The notes under the pieces are model-generated. The model did not search any database, was not told the origin of the DNA, and was given only the letters and a program-made list of their open reading frames with translations. From Thermodesulfobium narugense DSM 14796 (GTDB taxonomy: Bacteria; Thermodesulfobiota; Thermodesulfobiia; Thermodesulfobiales; Thermodesulfobiaceae): DNA of 64,000 nt. A program made the translations under genes and the position numbers. Location: NCBI RefSeq assembly GCF_000212395.1, contig NC_015499.1, positions 268,501 through 332,500 of the forward strand. The letters run 5' to 3'. Shown piece after piece: positions 58,791 through 64,000 of this stretch (position 1 is the stretch's first letter; every line of letters begins with the position of its first letter).

Positions 58791-59876
58791 TTGAAACTTG
58801 AAGAATATCTGATATACCCCAGGGTAAAGGTTTTTGTAATAGCGCTCTTTATAATATTGTTTTTGCTTGTGCTGTGGATTTTTAAGGGTATATTGATACT
58901 CTTTTTTATCTCCCTTTTACTTGCCTATCTAATAGAGCCCCTTTTCAAAACAATACTGCGCTTTCAGAAAAACAGAGTAATTTCTCTTATTTTGTCATAT
59001 ATTATAATATTTGTTTTTTTGGGAAGTATAGGAATAGTTCTTATTTTCGGTCTTTCCAATGAGCTAAGGAGTATAGCAAGGCACTTGCCTATCTACTTTG
59101 AAAACATTAAGAACTATCTTGATAGCTTGCAGAAATTTTTAAATTCGTTTTCTATTCCAATTGATATAAGGTCTAGTTTTAACGGGATTTTTTTATCCCA
59201 GGAGTATATTCAAACTCACCCATATTCTTTATCCTTTAGCGAAAGCGCTAAGGTTCTGAAAACCTTTTTTATGGAGTCTGTAAGAATTGGTGTAAACGTG
59301 TTTATTGTGTTTATGGTTGCGGCTTTCTGGATAATCGATTTTGAAAATATTAAAAATGGCCTTTTAACACTATTTCCTCCCGATAAAAGGCAAGAGATCA
59401 TAGAGCTTTCTACTGATATAGATTTTGTCTTAAAAAGAATTGTAAGAGGGCAATTTTTGATTTGTTTAATCAATGGTGCTCTAACTACTTTGGCACTTGT
59501 CGTTCTGAAAATTCAATATGCTATATTAATAGGCGTGCTTGCAGGATGTCTTTCGGTAATACCCGTTTTTGGCACTCTTTCAACTACTTTACCGGCAGTA
59601 CTACTTGGACTTACTCAGTCATGGATTGTCTCGCTTGAAGTTGTAATAGTGATACTTTGTATACACTGGTTTGAAAGTTATGTTTTGAGTCCAAAGATAA
59701 TGGGCAAGCAAGCTCAGGTACACCCCATTCTTATAATTCTGGCACTAGTTTCAGGCGAACAGCTTTTTGGCGTTGAGGGCTTAATTCTTGCAATACCTGC
59801 TACCGGAGTCTTAAAAGCTGTAGTTATGCACTATCTTAAAAAGGCAGGTCATCTTGAGCAAGAGAAGAATTCTTAA
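58791..59876 (+). CDS. AI-2E family (PerM/YhhT) membrane protein
   Basis: 361 residues with seven or eight transmembrane helices. LSVIPVFGTLSTTLPAVLLG and HWFESYVLSPKIMGKQ are the AI-2E family hallmarks. Members have been linked to export of autoinducer-2 or to Na+/H+ exchange; the substrate here is unknown. TTG start at 58791. It converges with the aldehyde dehydrogenase gene, overlapping by 4 bp. Confidence 0.87.
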   Translation: MKLEEYLIYPRVKVFVIALFIILFLLVLWIFKGILILFFISLLLAYLIEPLFKTILRFQKNRVISLILSYIIIFVFLGSIGIVLIFGLSNELRSIARHLPIYFENIKNYLDSLQKFLNSFSIPIDIRSSFNGIFLSQEYIQTHPYSLSFSESAKVLKTFFMESVRIGVNVFIVFMVAAFWIIDFENIKNGLLTLFPPDKRQEIIELSTDIDFVLKRIVRGQFLICLINGALTTLALVVLKIQYAILIGVLAGCLSVIPVFGTLSTTLPAVLLGLTQSWIVSLEVVIVILCIHWFESYVLSPKIMGKQAQVHPILIILALVSGEQLFGVEGLILAIPATGVLKAVVMHYLKKAGHLEQEKNS

Positions 59877-61360
59877 TCTTTTAGTATAATTGCCTTTGTG
59901 TAGCTCATTTCTTGAACGGTATAAAATATGCCTTCTTTGCTACCAGTGCCTGATGATTTTATGCCTCCAACTGGATAGTATCCTGTTCCGTGTCTGGGAT
60001 AGTCATTTATGTGTATCTGTCCGGCATTAAGTTTTCTTGATAGCTTGATTATAGAGTTTACGTCTTCTCCAAATATTGCAAGATCCAGGCCATATTTGCA
60101 AGAATTTATTATATTTATGGCTTCATCTAAATCTTTGTAAACATAATAAACAAAAAGTGGTCCGAATATCTCTTCAGTCATGAGTTTTATTTCTTTGTTA
60201 TAAACTTTAATTACATGAGGAGGAAAATAAGAATCCTTCACTCTATCGGAAAAGATTATTTCAGAGCCTAGATCAGTTGCCTCCTTTATCATCTTCTTTA
60301 GTCTGTTCACGTTAGATAAAGAAATTAAAGGGCCAAGACTACAATCTTCCCTAAATGGGTCAATTCTTTTTATTGTTTTCAATTTATCTAAGATAGATGA
60401 CAGAAGAGATTCTTCTAACTCTTTTGGTATTAACATTACATTAAGCGCATCACACCTTTGCCCGGCATTTTTTAAAGTTCCGTTTAACCAGCATTTTGCC
60501 GCCTTTTCGGGAATCGCATCCTTTAAAACCAATCCGAAGGCTTTGCCCCCCAATTCAAGATGAAGCTTCTTTATTCCTGCATTTCTAATCACGCTTTCAC
60601 CGGTTTTGGTCGATCCTGTAAGAGAAACGAGGTCTACGTTCTGATTGTTAACTATTGTTTCCTTTATTTGGGTTTGTGAGGTGGTTATTGTGGTAAGGAC
60701 ATTCTTCGGAAAGCCTGCCATTTCGAAGATCTTTGTGAGAAGTAGCACTGATAATGGAGTATGTTCGCTGGGTATGGATATCGTTGAGTTTCCTGCGATT
60801 AAGGCTGCAATAAGTTTGGACGCATGAAGGAAAAATGGAAAATTGAAAGGACTTATAAGAACTGCTATGCCATATGGTTCTCTCAAGGTAATAACGCTTC
60901 TGTCTCTAAGCTCAGCAAATATGCCAGAGGGTATGTATTCTCCTTTTAAAGCATTTAGGTCAAGCTCAAGGAAACTAAACCTTTCAAGGGTAGATTTTAT
61001 TTCTCCTTTTGCTAAATTTATAGGCTTTGAGCTATCCATTACTATAACTTTTGCAATAAGTTCAAAGTTTTCTTCGATTATCTTTTTGCATCTTGCTAAC
61101 ATCTCAAATCTCTTGTAACACTCTATGTTTGATATTTCAAAAAAGCCCTCTCTGGCAGCATTTATAATCTCTTCGACTTCAGAGTGTGTGGGACCCCTAA
61201 ATCGGTATAGGATTTTATTATTTATCATAGAGATCTTGTTCTCAGGTTTTGAATTAAGAGTTTTCCAGCTTTTAACTAAAAAGTTTATCTCGCTGTTTGA
61301 GTTTTTGCTAATTAAATCAGAGAATGGACTATTTTTTAATAGGTTTAAAATGTTTTCCAT
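59873..61360 (-). CDS. Aldehyde dehydrogenase family protein
   Basis: 495 residues from the ATG at 61360, just after the macro-domain stop. The NAD site is LISPFNFPFFLHASK, the catalytic Glu is in LHLELGGKA, and the nucleophile Cys in NAGQRCDALN. EEIFGPLF and the C-terminal block are conserved. The substrate could be glyceraldehyde-3-phosphate (GapN-like), lactaldehyde or succinate semialdehyde; motifs do not settle it. No strong SD; probably coupled to the macro gene upstream. Confidence 0.87.
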   Translation of the reverse strand: MENILNLLKNSPFSDLISKNSNSEINFLVKSWKTLNSKPENKISMINNKILYRFRGPTHSEVEEIINAAREGFFEISNIECYKRFEMLARCKKIIEENFELIAKVIVMDSSKPINLAKGEIKSTLERFSFLELDLNALKGEYIPSGIFAELRDRSVITLREPYGIAVLISPFNFPFFLHASKLIAALIAGNSTISIPSEHTPLSVLLLTKIFEMAGFPKNVLTTITTSQTQIKETIVNNQNVDLVSLTGSTKTGESVIRNAGIKKLHLELGGKAFGLVLKDAIPEKAAKCWLNGTLKNAGQRCDALNVMLIPKELEESLLSSILDKLKTIKRIDPFREDCSLGPLISLSNVNRLKKMIKEATDLGSEIIFSDRVKDSYFPPHVIKVYNKEIKLMTEEIFGPLFVYYVYKDLDEAINIINSCKYGLDLAIFGEDVNSIIKLSRKLNAGQIHINDYPRHGTGYYPVGGIKSSGTGSKEGIFYTVQEMSYTKAIILKD

Positions 61361-61364
61361 AATT

Positions 61365-61940
61365 TTATTTTTTGCTCTTATATATTTCAAAATACTTTTT
61401 TGCAGTGTTTGCAAATATGTCTGCAGTAATTTCATCAAACAGTACAAACTCGACTTTTTTTAAGGAATCCCTTTTCTCAAGATGTCTAAAAGTTTCCTGA
61501 ATTAAGATATCAGCGCACTTGTCCTTTGGAAAACCATATATGCCAGAAGATATTGCAGGAAGAGATATGCTCTTTAGTCTTAGTTTAAGTGCAAGATCGA
61601 AGCACGAGTTTATGGACATTTTCAAAAATTCTGTTGCAGCGTCAGGAGCGTATTCGTTATAGTCGGGTCCCACAACGTGAATTACGTATTTTGATTTAAG
61701 GTTTCCTGCACTGGTATAGACTGCCTTTCCTGTAGGGATAGGACCTTGATTTCTAATTATCATATTACTTTCTGTCTGAATTATGTCTCCTCCTCTTCTG
61801 ACAATTGCAAGTGCTACGCCTCCTCCATGTTGCAGATATCTATTTGCTGCATTTACTATTGCATCAGTATTTCGCAAAGTAATGTCGCCTTTTACGATTT
61901 CTAAAATTTTATCCTTTATTTCGAAATTGATGTCAAGCAT
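61365..61940 (-). CDS. Macro domain protein (ADP-ribose hydrolase type)
   Basis: 191 residues, one macro domain. IVKGDITLRNTDAIVNAAN and LQHGGGVALAIVRRGG form the ADP-ribose pocket, and SLPAISSGIYGFPKD is the second signature. Relatives remove ADP-ribose from proteins or O-acetyl-ADP-ribose. An AGGAGG-like SD (GGAGG) precedes the ATG. It is followed directly by the aldehyde dehydrogenase, so they share a transcript. Confidence 0.9.
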   Translation of the reverse strand: MLDINFEIKDKILEIVKGDITLRNTDAIVNAANRYLQHGGGVALAIVRRGGDIIQTESNMIIRNQGPIPTGKAVYTSAGNLKSKYVIHVVGPDYNEYAPDAATEFLKMSINSCFDLALKLRLKSISLPAISSGIYGFPKDKCADILIQETFRHLEKRDSLKKVEFVLFDEITADIFANTAKKYFEIYKSKK

Positions 61941-62065
61941 TCTTTCCTCCCAGGAAGATCTTAAGTGAAATTAACTTTTTGTTATCAAAAAAAGCAATAT
62001 AAACATTATAGTATAATATGATAACTAGTTCTTGCTGGATTTCAAATATTTTGGAGGTGCAAATA

Positions 62066-62479
62066 ATGAACGATTTCTTTGCTTTATGGCAAAATGTAAT
62101 AAAACAAGATGAAGAGGATATGGTTCTTAAACTTGACAAAGGCCTTGAGGCAAGAGAGTATCTCTGGAGAAATAAGATTGATATAGAAGGGGATCTGGCT
62201 GCCAGCATTAAGTCAGTTGATAAGAAATTTTTGATCTTGGCCCCATATATCGTGTCATTTGTTGGAAAGGAATATTTTTCAAAGTATAGTAATAAACCAA
62301 TATTTATGTGGTGGTATCATGCAGATGCTATTAGTGATGGGAAGCTTACCGTAGACATAGAGAACAGAATATGTGAATACAGCGAACAAGGGATGGAAGG
62401 CGAGTGTTCTATAGAACAAATGAAAGAAGAGGGCTTTTTGTTGGAATTAGGAGAGATTTCAAGACATCATCATAGATAA
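62066..62479 (+). CDS. Unknown acidic 137-residue protein with His-rich C-terminus
   Basis: ATG 62066 has a GGAGGTG SD. The frame opens earlier without an SD. The protein is acidic and soluble, with no signal peptide. It ends in RHHHR preceded by SIEQMKEEGFLLELGEIS, which could bind metal. No recognised family. Cys residues at about 107 and 118 (ICEYSEQGMEGECS) may take part. The TTG of the Ogg gene follows directly after its stop. Confidence 0.6.
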   Translation: MNDFFALWQNVIKQDEEDMVLKLDKGLEAREYLWRNKIDIEGDLAASIKSVDKKFLILAPYIVSFVGKEYFSKYSNKPIFMWWYHADAISDGKLTVDIENRICEYSEQGMEGECSIEQMKEEGFLLELGEISRHHHR

Positions 62480-63106
62480 TTGAAACTCTTAGAGAGATTA
62501 AATCTTCTAAAGGGAACTTCTTGTGAAGATCAGGTGGAACAAAGGATTTCTCAATTTAAAGAAATAAGTTCGGGAAGTGAGGAAAGAATCTTTCAAGAGC
62601 TTTGCTTTTGTGTTCTTACTGCCAACTATTCTGCTAAGGGTGGCATGTTCATTCAAGACAAGATTGGTGAAGGCTTTTTGTATATGAATGAAGATGAATT
62701 AAGACTTTCTCTAAAAGAATTAGGTTACAGATTCTGGAATCCGCGTTATAGATTTATTGTTGAAAACAGAAGGCTTTTGGGGAGATTGAAAGGTCTTTTG
62801 GAATCAAAAATTAGTTCTTTTGAGAAAAGAAAATTTTTAGTAAAAGAAGTAAAGGGCTTTGGTATGAAAGAAGCTAGCCACTTTCTCAGAAACGTAGGGA
62901 TATTTGATTTGGCAATTCTTGACAGGCACATATTAAAGGTTATGAAAGAGTATGGCTACGTTGATGAGATACCAAGAGCACTCACTGAGAAGACTTATAT
63001 TAATTTCGAAAAAATCTTTTCACAAATAGCTACTGAGTTTGGAAAGCCTCCTGGGGTTTTGGATCTATATATATGGTATATTGAAAAAGGATGTGTGGAA
63101 AAATGA
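62480..63106 (+). CDS. ogg: 8-oxoguanine DNA glycosylase/AP lyase, Ogg2 type
   Basis: 208 residues. The helix-hairpin-helix segment VKGFGMKEASHFLRNVG carries the Schiff-base Lys, and FDLAILDRHIL the catalytic Asp. FCVLTANYSAKGG and GYRFWNPRYRFI are typical of Ogg2, a family found in archaea and thermophilic bacteria. It cuts 8-oxoguanine out of DNA and nicks the abasic site. TTG start directly after the previous stop. Confidence 0.87.
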   Translation: MKLLERLNLLKGTSCEDQVEQRISQFKEISSGSEERIFQELCFCVLTANYSAKGGMFIQDKIGEGFLYMNEDELRLSLKELGYRFWNPRYRFIVENRRLLGRLKGLLESKISSFEKRKFLVKEVKGFGMKEASHFLRNVGIFDLAILDRHILKVMKEYGYVDEIPRALTEKTYINFEKIFSQIATEFGKPPGVLDLYIWYIEKGCVEK

Positions 63107-63870
63107 AAGTGGGACTTTTCCAGATGGACATATTAAAAGATTTTGACCAAAATTTTGAAAAGACAAAGCGTGCTATCTTAGAAGCAAGTAAGAACGAATT
63201 AAAGCTTTTGGTTTTTCCTGAAACTTTCCTTTCTGGATATTATAAGAGTTCTATTAAAAGGGTGAGTGATAGGCTTTCATATTACTTTGATCAGCTATGC
63301 TTTATGTCAAGAGAATATCAAATAGACATATACGGAACTTTTCCAGTAAAAGAAAACGCCAATTTGTATAATTGTGGCTTTTATTTTAGTGAAGGGTCTT
63401 GTATAGCCAGATACAAGAAGATTCACCTAATTGGAATTATGGGAGAAAGAGATATTTTTTCAGAAGGAAAAGAGGTAGTTGTGGCAGAGTCTAACCTTAT
63501 TGGAAGAGTAGGACTTGCAATATGCTACGATTTAAGATTTCCAGAGCTTTTCAGAAAGATTTCCACAAACTCAAAGATTACAATAGTTAGTGCTATGTGG
63601 CCAAAAACAAGGATAGAACACTGGAAAACCCTTTTGAAAGCCAGATCAATTGAAAATCAGTGTTTTGTTATTGGTGTAAATAGGGTGGGTTCTGATAAAA
63701 ATAACGTGTATCCTGGCAATTCTCTTGTTTTTGACCCTTATGGTTCAACTATCTTGGAGTGCAAAGATAAAGAAGGCCTTTATTTTTCCGATATAGATCT
63801 TTCATCGGTAGAAAAGTACAGAAACGATTTCAACGTTTTAGGTGACAGAAGGATATTTAGTTTGCAGTAA
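63103..63870 (+). CDS. Carbon-nitrogen hydrolase (nitrilase superfamily)
   Basis: 255 residues. The catalytic triad is visible as Glu in FPETFLSGYY, Lys in ARYKKIHLI and Cys in GLAICYDLRFPEL. The family hydrolyses amides such as omega-amidates (NIT2-like) or other C-N bonds; the substrate is not set here. ATG 63103 overlaps the ogg stop (ATGA); an in-frame ATG at 63091 is the alternative. Confidence 0.87.
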   Translation: MKVGLFQMDILKDFDQNFEKTKRAILEASKNELKLLVFPETFLSGYYKSSIKRVSDRLSYYFDQLCFMSREYQIDIYGTFPVKENANLYNCGFYFSEGSCIARYKKIHLIGIMGERDIFSEGKEVVVAESNLIGRVGLAICYDLRFPELFRKISTNSKITIVSAMWPKTRIEHWKTLLKARSIENQCFVIGVNRVGSDKNNVYPGNSLVFDPYGSTILECKDKEGLYFSDIDLSSVEKYRNDFNVLGDRRIFSLQ

Positions 63871-63955
63871 TGTAATTATTAAGCTTTTAAAAATCTTTCC
63901 AGATTTATAAAAGGGATCTTAACAACTCCAACAAATCTACTTAATTATCAAAAAT

Positions 63956-63978
63956 AATCAATTTTTTCTTGATTTTTT
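63956..63978 (+). terminator. Weak terminator-like hairpin at the right edge
   Basis: AATCAA and TTGATT can pair around a 7-nt loop, followed by T residues, 86 bp after the nitrilase gene. The stem is short and AT-rich, so the call is weak. The rest of 63871-64000 shows nothing recognisable. Confidence 0.25.
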
Positions 63979-64000
63979 AGCATTTTGTATTATTATATAA

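Overview
The window looks like a chromosomal segment of a low-GC, probably thermophilic anaerobic bacterium with a Gram-negative-like envelope. The evidence is AT-rich DNA with compact co-oriented operons, futalosine-pathway menaquinone genes, an archaeal-type ATP-dependent DNA ligase, a SufB/SufC-only iron-sulfur pair, a nifV homologue, type IV pilus genes and an O-antigen-ligase-like protein. A Thermodesulfobium-like organism would fit, but this is inference from gene content. TTG start codons with strong Shine-Dalgarno (SD) sequences are unusually common, and two genes seem to start at AUU and AUA.

Layout: 1-2618 (minus) tetR-mqnD-mqnE-mqnA. 2842-6083 GH130 phosphorylase plus a GT4/toroid fusion, then coaX. 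6963-17008 EF-G-like GTPase overlapping DNA ligase, aminotransferase, HD-GYP sensor, secreted protein, YchF-like GTPase, UPF0280. 17075-23142 tRNA-Ser, rpsF-ssb-rpsR-DUF2232-rplI, dnaG, tsaE-tsaB-rimI. 23146-29348 (minus) six-gene operon from an unknown gene through acpS, an acetyltransferase, a CaCA antiporter and pth to mfd. 29495-31383 infC-rpmI-rplT-rRNA methylase. 31467-33957 orphan extracellular sensor, a putative leader peptide and cstA. 34055-36210 epimerase and (minus) nifV. 36385-41619 sufC-sufB-panC-csaB-GT26-pyrK. 41645-43702 tRNA-Lys, a complete insertion sequence and tadA. 43819-49055 repeat protein, NlpC/P60, flavoprotein, manC, O-antigen ligase-like. 49021-50301 (minus) mtaD. 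50433-55047 pilB-pilT-pilC-pilin. 55085-57217 YjbQ and a broken membrane gene. 57375-63870 gltX, AI-2E permease, aldehyde dehydrogenase, macro domain protein, unknown protein, Ogg glycosylase and nitrilase. No gene-free stretch exceeds 300 bases.

How the genes work together: the left end makes menaquinone under a probable TetR repressor. The GH130/GT4 pair and manC point to mannose-containing glycans, and csaB, GT26 and the ligase-like protein to surface polymers. The central block is translation and replication housekeeping. The pilin has its own strong promoter and terminator downstream of the pilus motor genes.

Most unusual items: a perfect operator overlapping the promoter of an apparently leaderless tetR; the AUU and AUA starts; a possible SD-sequestering RNA switch between rpsR and the DUF2232 gene; a leader peptide at cstA; an insertion sequence whose ends, 17-bp target duplication and pre-insertion site can be reconstructed; and a membrane gene broken by one in-frame TGA and one frameshift.
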